Assembly (NCBI GenBank): GCA_024742765.1
Contig: JANSXT010000021.1
Location: 1 to 64,000, forward strand
Reading direction: 5' to 3'
Length of the DNA stretch: 64,000 bases
Source: Phyllobacteriaceae bacterium
Lineage (GTDB): Bacteria; Pseudomonadota; Alphaproteobacteria; Rhizobiales; Rhizobiaceae
Shown piece by piece: positions 54,907 through 64,000 of this stretch; position 1 is the first letter of the stretch, and the number at the start of each line of letters is the position of its first letter. The position numbers were made by a program, and so were the translations under genes. The notes below the pieces were generated by a model. The model was not told where the DNA came from. It made no database searches and was given only the letters and a program-made list of their open reading frames with translations.

Positions 54907-55224
54907 TCAGCTCTTTTCGATTTCCTCAGCGGCGCGGACCATCAGTTCGTCCATGGTGCGGCGAATCTGATGGTCGGACTGGTCGACGCCTGCCGCATCG
55001 AAGTCGCCGCGCACCTTGCGGAACACGTCCTCGTCGCCCGGCTCCTCGAAATCGGCGGCGATGACCTCTTTGGCATAGGCGTCGGCGTCATCGCCTGTCT
55101 TGCCAAGGAGTTCAGCCGCCCACAGGCCCAAAAGCTTGTTGCGGCGCGCTTCGGCCTTGAAGCGCAACTCGGCGTCATGGGCAAACTTGTTCTCAAATGC
55201 GTCCTTGCGGTCCTTGATGCTCAT
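54907..55224 (-). CDS. DUF1476 protein, F1F0-ATPase inhibitor zeta subunit
   Basis: A 105-residue helical protein of the DUF1476 family (KDRKDAFENKFAHDAELRFK, RRNKLLGLWAAELLG). In Paracoccus the homologue is the zeta subunit that inhibits ATP hydrolysis by the F1F0-ATPase through its N-terminus. GGAGGAG precedes ATG 55222-55224. It is divergent from purC. Confidence 0.93.
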   Translation of the reverse strand: MSIKDRKDAFENKFAHDAELRFKAEARRNKLLGLWAAELLGKTGDDADAYAKEVIAADFEEPGDEDVFRKVRGDFDAAGVDQSDHQIRRTMDELMVRAAEEIEKS

Positions 55225-55477
55225 TGTCGCTCCTCCGGGGCCGTCAGGGCCGGGCTTGATGGTGATGGCTCTCATGTAAGCCTAGCGCCGGTCTAAACCA
55301 AATGGTTTGTCAAAGATCAACCAGCCGATCGCAGCATTCCAGTTCGGTTGGGATTTCCGGTTGAAGCCGCCAATGGCCATTTGTTTTGACACAGTGTTTC
55401 GGATAAACCGGGCGCAGATTTCGTCCGACCCGCCGGGCGCCCAAGCGCCCTGATGCGGAGCAGCAAAAGGCCAATCA

Positions 55478-56260
55478 ATGAAACAGCGCCGCCGCATCTA
55501 TGAGGGCAAGGCAAAAATCCTCTATGAAGGCCCGGAGCCGGGCACGCTGGTGCAACACTTCAAGGACGATGCCACCGCCTTCAACGCGCAAAAGCACGAC
55601 GTGATCGAAGGCAAGGGCGTCCTCAACAACCGTATCTCCGAACACATCTTCTCGGCGCTCAACCGGATGGGCGTGCCGACGCATTTCGTCAAGCGCATCA
55701 ACATGCGCGAGCAGCTGATCCGCGAAGTGGAGATCATCCCGGTCGAGATCGTGGTGCGCAACATCGCCGCCGGCTCGCTGGCCGAGCGGCTGGGCATCGA
55801 GGAAGGCACGGTGCTGCCGCGCTCGATCATCGAATTTTACTACAAGTCCGATCCGCTGGGCGATCCTCTGGTCTCGGAGGAACATGTCACCGCGTTCGGG
55901 TGGGCCAATCCGCAGGAGATCGATGACATGATGGCGCTGGCCATCCGCGTCAACGATTTCCTGTCGGGCCTGTTTTTGGGCATCGGCATCCAGCTCGTCG
56001 ACTTCAAGATCGAATGCGGCCGGCTGTTCGAGAACGACATGATGCGGATCGTCATCGCCGACGAGATCTCGCCCGATTCGTGCAGGCTGTGGGACATCGG
56101 CACCAATGAGAAGCTCGACAAGGACCGCTTCCGGCGCGACATGGGCGGGCTGGTGGAGGCCTATACCGAAGTGGCGCGGCGGCTGGGCATCATGAACGAG
56201 AATGAGCGCCCGCGCCCGTCAGGCCCGGTGCTCGTCGCTTCCAAGGACAAGCTGCATTAG
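55478..56260 (+). CDS. purC: SAICAR synthetase
   Basis: The 260-residue enzyme joins CAIR and aspartate in purine synthesis. [20 protein letters not shown] is the ATP-binding start, [20 protein letters not shown] and [19 protein letters not shown] are conserved catalytic segments. Length matches the alphaproteobacterial short form. It heads the pur cluster and is followed by a lipoprotein gene after 9 bp. Confidence 0.96.
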   Translation: MKQRRRIYEGKAKILYEGPEPGTLVQHFKDDATAFNAQKHDVIEGKGVLNNRISEHIFSALNRMGVPTHFVKRINMREQLIREVEIIPVEIVVRNIAAGSLAERLGIEEGTVLPRSIIEFYYKSDPLGDPLVSEEHVTAFGWANPQEIDDMMALAIRVNDFLSGLFLGIGIQLVDFKIECGRLFENDMMRIVIADEISPDSCRLWDIGTNEKLDKDRFRRDMGGLVEAYTEVARRLGIMNENERPRPSGPVLVASKDKLH

Positions 56261-56269
56261 GGTTTTGCC

Positions 56270-56794
56270 ATGACCGCACCGGTCTTGCGCTCCATCGCGG
56301 CACTATTGTTGATCGCCCCTTTCGTCGGCGGCTGCACGACGGCGCGCGCGCCGGTCGACACCGATACGCTGTCCGGCTGGCGGCTCGTGGCCGATGGGAC
56401 CTATCTGTGCGAACCGCCCGCCTGCCCCTCGCTGCGGGTCGCCGGTTATGACGTGGTCTCGCTCGGCCCCGCCGGCCAGGCGGTGTTCGATACCAATGAC
56501 GGGACCACCCGCCAGGCCTTCGAACGCGCGCTCAGAAACCAGTTCGCGCGCGGCGCAAGGGGCAGCGATGTGCAACTGCGCATCGACGGGCCGATCACCC
56601 GCACCATGGTCGGCGCCAATGAGGGGCTGACCTTTGCCATCGCCGGCACGGAACGCGACGGCAGGCCCGCCGATCCGGGCCATGCGATCATCGTGCCCAA
56701 AAACGGCCGGTTCCACATGGTCTTTGCCTTCTCCGACGATAAGCCGGCCGCCCGCGCCGCCGCGCGGCACTTCGTCAACGCCATCTCATTCTGA
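56270..56794 (+). CDS. Small lipoprotein between purC and purS
   Basis: A 174-residue protein with a lipoprotein signal (FVGGCTTARAP, lipidated Cys at about 22). The rest is a compact alpha/beta domain with Cys pair CEPPAC and no family I recognise. It is co-directional and tightly spaced in the purine cluster, yet is an envelope protein and so probably a passenger. Confidence 0.8.
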   Translation: MTAPVLRSIAALLLIAPFVGGCTTARAPVDTDTLSGWRLVADGTYLCEPPACPSLRVAGYDVVSLGPAGQAVFDTNDGTTRQAFERALRNQFARGARGSDVQLRIDGPITRTMVGANEGLTFAIAGTERDGRPADPGHAIIVPKNGRFHMVFAFSDDKPAARAAARHFVNAISF

Positions 56795-56813
56795 CAAGGA
56801 CGCCTCACAGCCC

Positions 56814-57056
56814 ATGATCACCGCACGTGTCACCGTCACGCTGAAAAACGGCGTTCTCGACCCCCAGGGCAAGGCCATCGAAGGCGCGCTCGCAACGCTC
56901 GGCTTTGAGGGCGTTGACGGCGTGCGTCAGGGCAAGGTGTTCGATATCGAACTTGACCATGACGACCGCGCCCGCGCCGAAATGGATCTTGCCGCCATGT
57001 GCGAGAAGCTGCTCGCAAACACGGTGATCGAGGATTATGCGGTGGAGATCGTCTGA
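56814..57056 (+). CDS. purS: FGAM synthase subunit PurS
   Basis: An 80-residue protein, the small subunit needed for ammonia channelling between PurQ and PurL. Typical are VTVTLKNGVLDPQGKAIEGA and LLANTVIEDYAVEIV. The next ATG (57060) follows its stop after 3 bases. Confidence 0.95.
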   Translation: MITARVTVTLKNGVLDPQGKAIEGALATLGFEGVDGVRQGKVFDIELDHDDRARAEMDLAAMCEKLLANTVIEDYAVEIV

Positions 57057-57059
57057 GCT

Positions 57060-58121
57060 ATGAAAGCAGAGTTTTTAAAACGGCATTTGGTATCGGTCCT
57101 GAACGGTACAAATAACGAAATCGACGGGCTAATGATAGAATTGCGTAACTTAACCCGTGATTCAAATTCTTCACAAAAAGAAATAGAGGCGATAACGTCA
57201 ACAATCGAAAGAATAAATATTTTATCAAAAGAAGAAAAATTTGACTACTATCTCTTCAGGAAAAAAGAAGAGAGAGAAAGCTCAATATACCGCTACTTCG
57301 GTGAAAATATATATAAGCTCATTTCAGATGCCTATCGAGATTATTCCGATTCGTACACCTTTTCTGGCGCAATTGATAAGCTAATTGATAAACGAAAAAT
57401 TACAAGAGAACGAATTGTATCGGCATTTTTTGCTTTAGATGAGTTTGGCGTCCGCCAACTGTCGTTTAAAGATGCGCCTGTGGTCGTTGAGATATCCCTA
57501 CCCAACAACAGTAGATCAAGAGAGCTAGAAACTGTATCGCAGATATTTTCTGCGCAGGCTAGGACCATAAAGCTATTTGAGGAATCAATAACCGGTCGAC
57601 GATCTGACGTAGAAGTACTCGCGATCACATCATCACGGGTATCTGTTTTCTTTAGAATAGCTCCTGCCATCGCATCACACTTTGCAGCAACCGTCTTCTT
57701 TTTGCTTGGAGCTGCAAACCAATATCTCGATGCTCAAGCGAAACAAGCTAATCTTGCGGAGATTTTGGGCCAAGCGCCACAATTGGTCATTGATAGGAAA
57801 ATAATTGAAGCAATAGCGGAGAAATGCGCATCAAAGGTCGCTGACCGCCTAGATAACAACGGAGAGATTGCTTTTGATTTTCAGAAATGCAAAATATCTA
57901 ATTCTGAATTACTGGACTCGATAATTCAAGGATTTGACTATTACGTGCATGTTCCCAATGATTTCTACATGCAATCACAAGATGAATCAGGCGATTCTGA
58001 TACTCCAAGCGATCGGCAGTACGAAGAGCTGAAACAATTATCAGAAGAGATTCGTAGAGGGTTTGAGATGCGCCCCGCCGGACCGGAAATCAAAAAGATC
58101 GCTGATCAGTCGGACGAGTAA
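57060..58121 (+). CDS. AT-rich orphan gene of unknown function inserted between purS and purQ
   Basis: A 353-residue protein. Residues 1-75 look like a charged helical or coiled-coil region ([20 protein letters not shown]). Residues 82-125 are helical and charged. Residues 160-235 contain a segment rich in small and hydrophobic residues ([20 protein letters not shown], about 195-214), which may be one membrane helix. The C-terminal 50 residues are acidic. Hand counting of three 60-base lines (57181, 57481, 57721) gives 71 G+C of 180, against 36 of 60 in a purQ line (58381). The codon use is clearly unlike all neighbours. G+C rises again near 58065, so the last 17 codons (from MRPAGPEI) look native. 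No family recognised. Confidence 0.85.
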   Translation: MKAEFLKRHLVSVLNGTNNEIDGLMIELRNLTRDSNSSQKEIEAITSTIERINILSKEEKFDYYLFRKKEERESSIYRYFGENIYKLISDAYRDYSDSYTFSGAIDKLIDKRKITRERIVSAFFALDEFGVRQLSFKDAPVVVEISLPNNSRSRELETVSQIFSAQARTIKLFEESITGRRSDVEVLAITSSRVSVFFRIAPAIASHFAATVFFLLGAANQYLDAQAKQANLAEILGQAPQLVIDRKIIEAIAEKCASKVADRLDNNGEIAFDFQKCKISNSELLDSIIQGFDYYVHVPNDFYMQSQDESGDSDTPSDRQYEELKQLSEEIRRGFEMRPAGPEIKKIADQSDE

Positions 58122-58123
58122 AC

Positions 58124-58798
58124 ATGAAAACCGCCATCGTCCTTCTGCCCGGGCTCAACCGAGACCGCGACATGATCGCGGCGATCCGGACGATCTCCGG
58201 CCAGGAGCCGCTGACCGTCTGGCAGACCGAGACGGAAATCCCCACCGGCGTCGATCTCGTCATCGTGCCGGGCGGCTTTTCGTTTGGCGACTATCTGCGC
58301 TGCGGCGCGATCGGCGCGCGCATGCCTGTGATGCGTGCGGTGGCCGATTCGGCGCGGCGCGGCGTGCGGGTGCTCGGCGTCTGCAACGGCTTTCAGATGC
58401 TGCTTGAAGCGGGCCTCTTGCCTGGTGCGCTGATGCGCAACGCGTCGCTTAATTTCGTCTGCCGGACCGTGAAGCTGGAAGTGACCAATGCGGACACGGC
58501 CTTCACGCGCGGTTACCGGCAGGGCCAGGTGATCGATTGTCCCGTGGCCCATCATGACGGCAATTATTTCGCCGATGCGGAGACGCTGGCGCGCCTTGAA
58601 GGCGAGCGCCGCGTCGTCTTCCGCTATGCGGACGGCACCAATCCGAACGGGTCGGTGAAAGACATTGCCGGCATCATCAATGCGGACGGCAACGTGCTCG
58701 GCATGATGCCGCATCCCGAAAACCTGATCGAGGACGCCCATGGCGGCGCCGACGGGCGGCCACTGTTCGAAAGCGCGCTCGATCTGGCGGCGGCCTAG
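58124..58798 (+). CDS. purQ: FGAM synthase glutaminase subunit PurQ
   Basis: The 224-residue class I glutamine amidotransferase supplies ammonia to PurL. The nucleophile Cys is in [20 protein letters not shown], the [16 protein letters not shown] loop is typical, and the His/Glu pair is in [13 protein letters not shown]. It starts 2 bases after the alien gene's stop. It ends convergently with the next gene (4-base overlap). Confidence 0.97.
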   Translation: MKTAIVLLPGLNRDRDMIAAIRTISGQEPLTVWQTETEIPTGVDLVIVPGGFSFGDYLRCGAIGARMPVMRAVADSARRGVRVLGVCNGFQMLLEAGLLPGALMRNASLNFVCRTVKLEVTNADTAFTRGYRQGQVIDCPVAHHDGNYFADAETLARLEGERRVVFRYADGTNPNGSVKDIAGIINADGNVLGMMPHPENLIEDAHGGADGRPLFESALDLAAA

Positions 58799-59109
58799 CG
58801 CGCGGCGGTCACCAGTTCGCCGGGCGTCGTGCGCGTGATGGTGATGTCTTCGGTCACCGCGTTGCACAGGAAAACGAGATTGGCGGCGGTCGAGACGAGC
58901 TTGACCGAATAGTGCGCGCCCGTATCGCTGACCAGATGGACGTGGTTGCGGTCGGCGCCGAGCCCTTCCAGCATGGCTTCGACCGTTTGCGGGCAGGTGT
59001 CGAACGGCGCGGCCTGGCGCATCAGCACCTCTTCGCCGGCGACAGACGGCGACGCGGCCGCCATGACAAGCGCGGCGACGGCCGCCACGCGCACGGATAA
59101 GATTGACAT
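58795..59109 (-). CDS. Small exported protein
   Basis: A 104-residue protein with a signal peptide (about 1-24, ending PSVAGE) and a small domain with two Cys ([11 protein letters not shown] and [11 protein letters not shown]). ATG 59107-59109 is preferred to the ATG at 59115 for spacing from a GGGGGA box. Function unknown; it overlaps the purQ end by 4 bases. Confidence 0.7.
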   Translation of the reverse strand: MSILSVRVAAVAALVMAAASPSVAGEEVLMRQAAPFDTCPQTVEAMLEGLGADRNHVHLVSDTGAHYSVKLVSTAANLVFLCNAVTEDITITRTTPGELVTAAR

Positions 59110-59206
59110 TGGCATGTCCCCCGATCTTGATGACCGTTGCGGTCTGCATCTCCTTGTTTTTGGTGTGGCGATTCGTCCGTCGCCTTCATCCCGATCGGAA
59201 CAGCCT

Positions 59207-59647
59207 ATGCGCCAAAGGTTAAGCGCCAAATCCAAAAAACGGCAAAAAAGCGCGGGCATTGCTGCATCGGCTGCAATGGCGCTCGTGCTGACAGCCTGTC
59301 AGAGCTTTGAGGCGCCGGGCGGCTCGCTGACCGCCGAGGTCGACGCGCCGGCACCCGTCCAGGCCCTGCAACGGGTCAATGAACGCGGGCTGACCTGCTG
59401 GATTCGCTCGGGCGACCGCGCGTTCCGAGGCTATGCGCTGGTGCCGGAACTCGACACGCGCAGCGGCGATCCGCGCATTCTGGTGGTGCGGGAAGGCAAT
59501 GCGCAGGGGCTGCCGCAACTGGTGATTTCGGCGTCCGGCGATCCGGTGCGGATTGTCACCTTCGGCCCGCTGACCGGCGATCGCCTCTCGGCGCGCATCA
59601 ATGCCGATGTGCTGGCATGGAGTGCCGGGCGGCAGGGCTGCGCCTGA
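59207..59647 (+). CDS. Small lipoprotein
   Basis: A 146-residue protein with a lysine-rich n-region and lipobox LVLTAC (lipidated Cys at about 31). The following domain has Cys in GLTCWIRSG and at the C-terminus (GRQGCA), possibly a disulphide. No family recognised. It is divergent from the small exported protein. Confidence 0.75.
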   Translation: MRQRLSAKSKKRQKSAGIAASAAMALVLTACQSFEAPGGSLTAEVDAPAPVQALQRVNERGLTCWIRSGDRAFRGYALVPELDTRSGDPRILVVREGNAQGLPQLVISASGDPVRIVTFGPLTGDRLSARINADVLAWSAGRQGCA

Positions 59648-59669
59648 CCGCCGGGCACATTCTAACTGC

Positions 59670-59978
59670 CTAGCTGCGGCGACGCCGGCTTTGGGTGAAC
59701 GAAAGCGGGTCGGCCTGAAGCCGATGCCGCTCGTAGAAGGGCAGCGAGCGGCGGATTTCGCGATCGGCGTCAACAGCCGAGATGCCGATGTCCCGCAGTT
59801 CGGATTCCGTAAGCTTGCTCAATTGGATACGCGTGCGGCGCTTGTCCAGCTTTGCGGCGACCATCGCCACGAGAACCCGGACCCACACGCGGAACGGAAC
59901 CGCTTGGGCGGACTTGTAGACGATGCCGGCAACTGTGATTGACCGAGCCCGGAACGGAATTGTATCGATTGTACCCAT
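59670..59978 (-). CDS. DUF1127 domain protein
   Basis: A 102-residue protein with a C-terminal DUF1127 motif (LSKLTESELRDIGISAVDAD). The basic Arg/Lys-rich region may contact RNA; small DUF1127 proteins of Agrobacterium and Rhodobacter affect RNA turnover and phosphate or stress responses, but this one is longer, with an extra N-terminal half. GAGGA lies 7 bases before ATG 59976-59978. It is divergent from the MocR regulator gene. Confidence 0.82.
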   Translation of the reverse strand: MGTIDTIPFRARSITVAGIVYKSAQAVPFRVWVRVLVAMVAAKLDKRRTRIQLSKLTESELRDIGISAVDADREIRRSLPFYERHRLQADPLSFTQSRRRRS

Positions 59979-60058
59979 TTTCGAATCCTCATGGCTGGAC
60001 GCCACGAAACCATGGGTACATTGACACATTTCGGGGATCAATATAGAGAATTGTCACC

Positions 60059-61477
60059 ATGACAACTTGGATCCCAAACCTGTCGAGCACGCAAGGTCCG
60101 CTCTATGTGCGGCTGGCCAACAGCATTCAGCAGGACATCGAATCGGGCACGCTGCCCGCAGGCGCCAAGCTGCCGCCGCAGCGCAACCTGGCATTCGACA
60201 TCGGCGTCACGGTGGGCACGGTCAGCCGCGCCTATGCGCTGGTGCGCGAGCGCGGGCTCGTCAATGGCGAAGTGGGGCGGGGCACATTCGTCGCCAATAC
60301 CGAACACAATGGCAGCCACACGCCCCTGCCCCTGCCGCTGCGGGTGCCGGGCGGGTATGAGGAAAGCCGGACCGACGTGATCCGGCTGGATTCGTCGGCC
60401 GCTTTCGGCAGTGCTGGCGCCGCTGAAGTCCGTGCGCTGCTCGCCGAGACTTCCAAATCGATCCCCGACCAGATGGCCGATTATGTCCGGAAGATCGAAC
60501 CGCACTGGCAGGCAGCGGGCGCCGACTGGATGGACGTTGCCAGCGGATGGCGGCCCAATCCCGGAACTGTGCTCCCCACGCCCGGCGCACAGGGCGCGCT
60601 GATGGCGGTGCTCGGCGCCATCACCAGCCCCGGCGACCGGGTCGCCTGCGAGGCGCTGACCTATGCCGGCATGCCGCGCGCGGCGCATCTGATCGGGCGC
60701 GGTTCGGTGAGCGTCGCCATCGACGAGAACGGCATCCTGCCCGAGGCGTTCGAGACGGTCTGCGCCCAGCAGCACCCCAAAGTGCTGTTCTTGATGCCGG
60801 CCGTGCACAATCCCCTCACCCGCGCGCTGCCGCCCGAGCGCCGCAAGGCGATCATCGACATTGCCCGGCGCCACAATGTCTGGCTGATCGAGGATAATCT
60901 CTATGCGACAATGGCCGGCGATCCGCACACGCCGATCGCCGCGATGGCCCCCGACATCACATTCCACATCACCGGCCTGTCCAAGGCCGTTGCGGCGGGC
61001 CTGCGCGCCGGCTGGGTGGCGACGCCGCCGCATCTGACGGCCCGTGTCTGGTCGGCCGAGAAGATGCTGACGGGCGGCGCCAGCTATCTCTTATGCGAAC
61101 TGGCCGCGCGGATGGTCGATGCGGGCACGGCGATGGCCGTGCGCAACCGCGTCCGCGCCGAAATCGGCCGCCGGGTCGCCTTGATGCGGACCATCTTCGA
61201 TGGCTGCGACATCAATCTGCGCGATCATACGCCCTTTGCCTGGCTCAAACTGCCAGAACCCTGGCTTTCCGGCACGTTCAAGGCCGCCGCCTACGAGGAA
61301 AATGTCCGCATCGACGATGAGGACGAGTTCAAGGCCGGGCGCGGCGATCACCGGTTCCACGGGGTGCGCATCGCGTTTTCGGCCACCGTCAAGGACATCG
61401 AACAGCTCGAAACCGGCGCGCGGCGGTTGCGGCGCGTGCTCGATGCCGGCCCCGGCGCCCATCACAGCTACAATTGA
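60059..61477 (+). CDS. MocR-type (GntR/aminotransferase) regulator or aminotransferase
   Basis: A 472-residue protein. Residues 12-78 are a GntR winged helix (LANSIQQDIESGTLPAGAKL, VTVGTVSRAYALVRERGLVN). Residues about 110-470 are a class I aminotransferase fold with the PLP lysine in FHITGLSKAVAAGLRAGW. MocR proteins include PdxR and TauR; the ligand gene is usually the divergent neighbour, here a DUF1127 gene, which gives no clear substrate. It separates purQ from purL. Confidence 0.92.
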   Translation: MTTWIPNLSSTQGPLYVRLANSIQQDIESGTLPAGAKLPPQRNLAFDIGVTVGTVSRAYALVRERGLVNGEVGRGTFVANTEHNGSHTPLPLPLRVPGGYEESRTDVIRLDSSAAFGSAGAAEVRALLAETSKSIPDQMADYVRKIEPHWQAAGADWMDVASGWRPNPGTVLPTPGAQGALMAVLGAITSPGDRVACEALTYAGMPRAAHLIGRGSVSVAIDENGILPEAFETVCAQQHPKVLFLMPAVHNPLTRALPPERRKAIIDIARRHNVWLIEDNLYATMAGDPHTPIAAMAPDITFHITGLSKAVAAGLRAGWVATPPHLTARVWSAEKMLTGGASYLLCELAARMVDAGTAMAVRNRVRAEIGRRVALMRTIFDGCDINLRDHTPFAWLKLPEPWLSGTFKAAAYEENVRIDDEDEFKAGRGDHRFHGVRIAFSATVKDIEQLETGARRLRRVLDAGPGAHHSYN

Positions 61478-61587
61478 CCGGACAGACGTGGCGGCGGCGA
61501 TAGCTGTGATCGGGCTTTCGCGCCCCCTTTGTTTGCCGCCGCGCATGGGCTATGCGGACGCCAACAGCCACCAGAACCGCCGGTTGC

Positions 61588-63834
61588 ATGACCATTCCCA
61601 ACACGATCGCCATCACGCCCGACCTGATCGAGGCGCACGGGCTCAAGCCCGATGAATATGACCGTATCCTTGACCTGATTGGCCGCGAACCGTCCTTTAC
61701 GGAACTCGGCATCTTTTCGGCCATGTGGAACGAGCACTGCTCGTATAAGAGCTCCAAGAAGTGGCTGCGTACCTTGCCGACCGAAGGCCCGCAGGTGATC
61801 CACGGGCCGGGCGAGAATGCGGGCGTCGTCGACATTGGCGACGGACAGTGCGTCATCTTCAAGATGGAGAGCCATAACCACCCCTCCTATATCGAGCCCT
61901 ATCAGGGTGCGGCGACCGGCGTCGGCGGCATATTGCGCGACGTCTTCACCATGGGCGCGCGGCCCGTTGCGGCGATGAACGCGCTGCGCTTTGGCGAGCC
62001 GGACCATCCCAAGACCCGGCATCTGGTTGCGGGCGTCGTCTCCGGTGTCGGCGGCTATGGCAATGCGTTCGGCGTGCCGACGGTGGGCGGCGAAGTGGAG
62101 TTCGATGCGCGTTACAATGGCAATTGCCTGGTCAATGCATTTGCAGCGGGGATTGCCGACACGGACAAGATCTTCCTCTCCAAGGCCGAAGGGGTCGGCC
62201 TGCCGATCGTCTATCTGGGCGCCAAGACCGGCCGCGACGGCGTCGGCGGCGCGACCATGGCTTCGGCCGAGTTCGACGACACGATCGAGGAAAAGCGCCC
62301 GACCGTGCAGGTCGGCGACCCGTTCACCGAAAAATGCCTGCTGGAAGCCTGTCTCGAACTGATGGCGACGGGCGCGGTGATCGCGATCCAGGACATGGGC
62401 GCGGCGGGGCTGACCTGTTCGGCCGTTGAAATGGGCGCCAAGGGGGATCTCGGCGTCGAACTCGACCTCGACCGCGTGCCGGTGCGCGAAGAGCGCATGA
62501 GCGCCTATGAGATGATGCTGTCGGAGAGCCAGGAGCGCATGCTGATGGTGCTCGATCCGGCCCGCGAGGCCGAGGCCGAGGCGATCTTCGTCAAATGGGG
62601 GCTCGACTTCGCGATCGTCGGCAAGACGACGGACGATCTGCGCTTCCGCGTGCTGCACCAGGGCGAGGAAGTGGCCAACCTGCCGATCAAGGAACTGGGC
62701 GACGAAGCGCCCGAATATGACCGGCCCTGGGTCGAGCCGGGCACCTATCACGACTGGGACCCGACGTCCGTGCCTGAGCCGGACGATTATGCCGACGCGC
62801 TCCTCGCTATGCTCGGGTCTCCCAACCTGTCATCGCGGCGCTGGGTCTGGGAGCAGTATGACACGCTGATCGGCGCCAACACGCTTGCCATTCCCGGCGG
62901 CGATGCGGGTGTCGTGCGCGTCGACGGCCATGCGACCAAGGCGCTGGCTTTTTCGTCCGACGTCACGCCGCGCTATGTGGAGGCCGACCCTTATGAGGGC
63001 GGCAAGCAGGCCGTCGCCGAGTGCTGGCGCAACATCACCGCGACCGGCGCAGAGCCGCTGGCGGCGACAGACAATCTCAATTTCGGCAATCCGGAGCGGC
63101 CCGAGATCATGGGCCAGTTCGTCAAGGCGATCGAGGGCATCGGCGAAGCCTGTTCGGCGCTCGGTTTTCCGATCGTTTCGGGCAATGTGTCGCTCTATAA
63201 CGAGACCCATGGCGAGGCGATCCTGCCGACGCCGACCATCGCCGGCGTCGGGCTGATCCACGATTGGGCGCATATGGCGCGCATCGGCACGATGCAGGAT
63301 GGCGATGCGGTTTTCGTCCTTGGCGGCGATGGCTCCCATTTGGGCCAGTCCGCCTATGCGCGCATCCTCCACGACCGCACGGATGGCCCGCCGCCGGCGG
63401 TCGATCTCTACCAGGAAAAGCGCAATGGCGATTTCGTCCGCTCGGCAATCCAGAACGGCCAGGTGACCGCCTGTCACGATGTCTCCGACGGCGGGCTCGC
63501 GATCGCGCTTGCTGAAATGTGCATGGCGGCAGAGCGCGGCATGGAAATCGAGGTCGGTGGTAGCCAGACAGCCCATGCGCTGCTGTTCGGAGAGGATCAG
63601 GCGCGCTATGTCGTCACGGTCGGCAACGCGGACGCCAATTTCCTTTCGCTCAATGCCGAGGGTGCAGGCGTGCCTTTCCGGCGCATCGGCACGGTGAAAG
63701 GCGATGGCTTGATGTTGACCGGCGCGGTCTCCGCTTCCATATCTTTGGCACAGATGGAGCGCGCGCATGAGGGCTGGCTGCCCGGCTATATGGCCGGACC
63801 CGCCCGCGCCGCCGCCGAACAGGAGACGCCGTAA
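61588..63834 (+). CDS. purL: FGAM synthase large subunit PurL (small type)
   Basis: The 748-residue ATP-dependent synthetase converts FGAR to FGAM using ammonia from PurQ, with PurS. The length is that of the PurS-dependent short PurL. Segments: [40 protein letters not shown] (ATP and substrate site), and the second AIRS half beginning [22 protein letters not shown] 61588 gives the family N-terminus. TAATG at 63832-63836 couples it to the next gene. Confidence 0.97.
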   Translation: MTIPNTIAITPDLIEAHGLKPDEYDRILDLIGREPSFTELGIFSAMWNEHCSYKSSKKWLRTLPTEGPQVIHGPGENAGVVDIGDGQCVIFKMESHNHPSYIEPYQGAATGVGGILRDVFTMGARPVAAMNALRFGEPDHPKTRHLVAGVVSGVGGYGNAFGVPTVGGEVEFDARYNGNCLVNAFAAGIADTDKIFLSKAEGVGLPIVYLGAKTGRDGVGGATMASAEFDDTIEEKRPTVQVGDPFTEKCLLEACLELMATGAVIAIQDMGAAGLTCSAVEMGAKGDLGVELDLDRVPVREERMSAYEMMLSESQERMLMVLDPAREAEAEAIFVKWGLDFAIVGKTTDDLRFRVLHQGEEVANLPIKELGDEAPEYDRPWVEPGTYHDWDPTSVPEPDDYADALLAMLGSPNLSSRRWVWEQYDTLIGANTLAIPGGDAGVVRVDGHATKALAFSSDVTPRYVEADPYEGGKQAVAECWRNITATGAEPLAATDNLNFGNPERPEIMGQFVKAIEGIGEACSALGFPIVSGNVSLYNETHGEAILPTPTIAGVGLIHDWAHMARIGTMQDGDAVFVLGGDGSHLGQSAYARILHDRTDGPPPAVDLYQEKRNGDFVRSAIQNGQVTACHDVSDGGLAIALAEMCMAAERGMEIEVGGSQTAHALLFGEDQARYVVTVGNADANFLSLNAEGAGVPFRRIGTVKGDGLMLTGAVSASISLAQMERAHEGWLPGYMAGPARAAAEQETP

Positions 63835-64000
63835 TGCCGATGAACGCCACCGACATCGAACGCATGATCAAGGATGCCATCCCCGATGCGCAGGTGACGA
63901 TCCGCGATCTGGCCGGCGATGGCGATCACTACGCGGCGGAAGTCGTCTCGGAGAGCTTTCGCGGCAAAAGCCGCGTGCAGCAGCACCAGATGGTCTATGA
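63834..64000 (+). CDS. BolA-family protein (partial)
   Basis: The first 55 codons run to the window edge. IKDAIPDAQVTIRDLAGDGD and HYAAEVVSESFRGKSRVQQH match the BolA/IbaG family, which partners monothiol glutaredoxins in Fe-S or iron signalling. Its ATG overlaps the purL stop by one base. In related genomes a grxD gene follows; that part is outside the window. Confidence 0.9.
   Translation, partial: MPMNATDIERMIKDAIPDAQVTIRDLAGDGDHYAAEVVSESFRGKSRVQQHQMVY

Noticed and set aside
57060-58121. Prophage or transposon fragment
   Set aside because: No integrase, transposase, terminal repeats or target duplication can be seen at either edge; only a single AT-rich gene is present.

Overview
The window is a high-G+C, gene-dense chromosomal segment of an alphaproteobacterium, most likely of the order Hyphomicrobiales (Rhizobiales). 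Indicators are the order purB - DUF1476 (ATP synthase zeta inhibitor) - purC - purS - purQ - purL - bolA, the neighbours metC and aapJQMP, a folE-hisI pair, a phasin gene, a CHCC zinc-finger protein, a complex I accessory subunit (ETC_C1), DUF1489, DUF3126, DUF1127 and PAS_5 proteins, and CtrA-type TTAA-N7-TTAA boxes. I cannot name the genus. There is no prophage, integrase, transposase or CRISPR array. Three tRNA genes are present: Arg-TCT, Pro-TGG and Glu-TTC.

Layout. 1-3.8 kb: a phasin gene broken by an in-frame stop, a penicillin-binding carboxypeptidase with a SPOR domain, and a DnaJ/VWA pair. 3.9-10.3 kb: L-serine dehydratase, an EamA exporter/acyltransferase/methyltransferase trio, a LiuR-like MerR regulator and MgtE. 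10.4-13.8 kb: yidD, an Fe-S scaffold, folE, hisI, a CBS protein and a rhomboid protease. 14-22.7 kb: PAS, PilZ and transglutaminase-like proteins, carbonic anhydrase, cysE, hydrolases and a flavin monooxygenase. 22.7-27.2 kb: the general L-amino-acid ABC transporter aapJQMP, divergent from metC. 28.9-40.7 kb: one long minus-strand catabolic unit for aromatic keto acids and leucine (iorAB fusion, ivd, a toxin-antitoxin pair, mccB, mccA, an acyl-CoA synthetase, an enoyl-CoA hydratase). 41-47 kb: tRNAs, a complex I subunit, DUF192, a double cold-shock protein, gloA, a YcbK-type lipoprotein, a CueR/HmrR copper regulator with a textbook 19-bp-spacer promoter, and split xdhC. 47-64 kb: a binding-protein homologue, P1 peptidase, rpe and the purine genes.

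The purine genes (purB, C, S, Q, L) encode successive or partner steps of IMP/AMP synthesis; PurS, PurQ and the small-type PurL form the FGAM synthase complex. The most unusual object is an AT-rich 353-residue gene of unknown function (57060-58121) placed exactly between purS and purQ. A three-part AbrB-type antitoxin with its VapC-like toxin lies inside the leucine operon and overlaps mccB by 4 bases. Other points worth checking are the interrupted phasin, a strong minus-strand terminator without an upstream gene at 13.86 kb, a 33-bp inverted repeat between mccB and mccA, and a small metal-promoter-driven ORF ahead of cueR.
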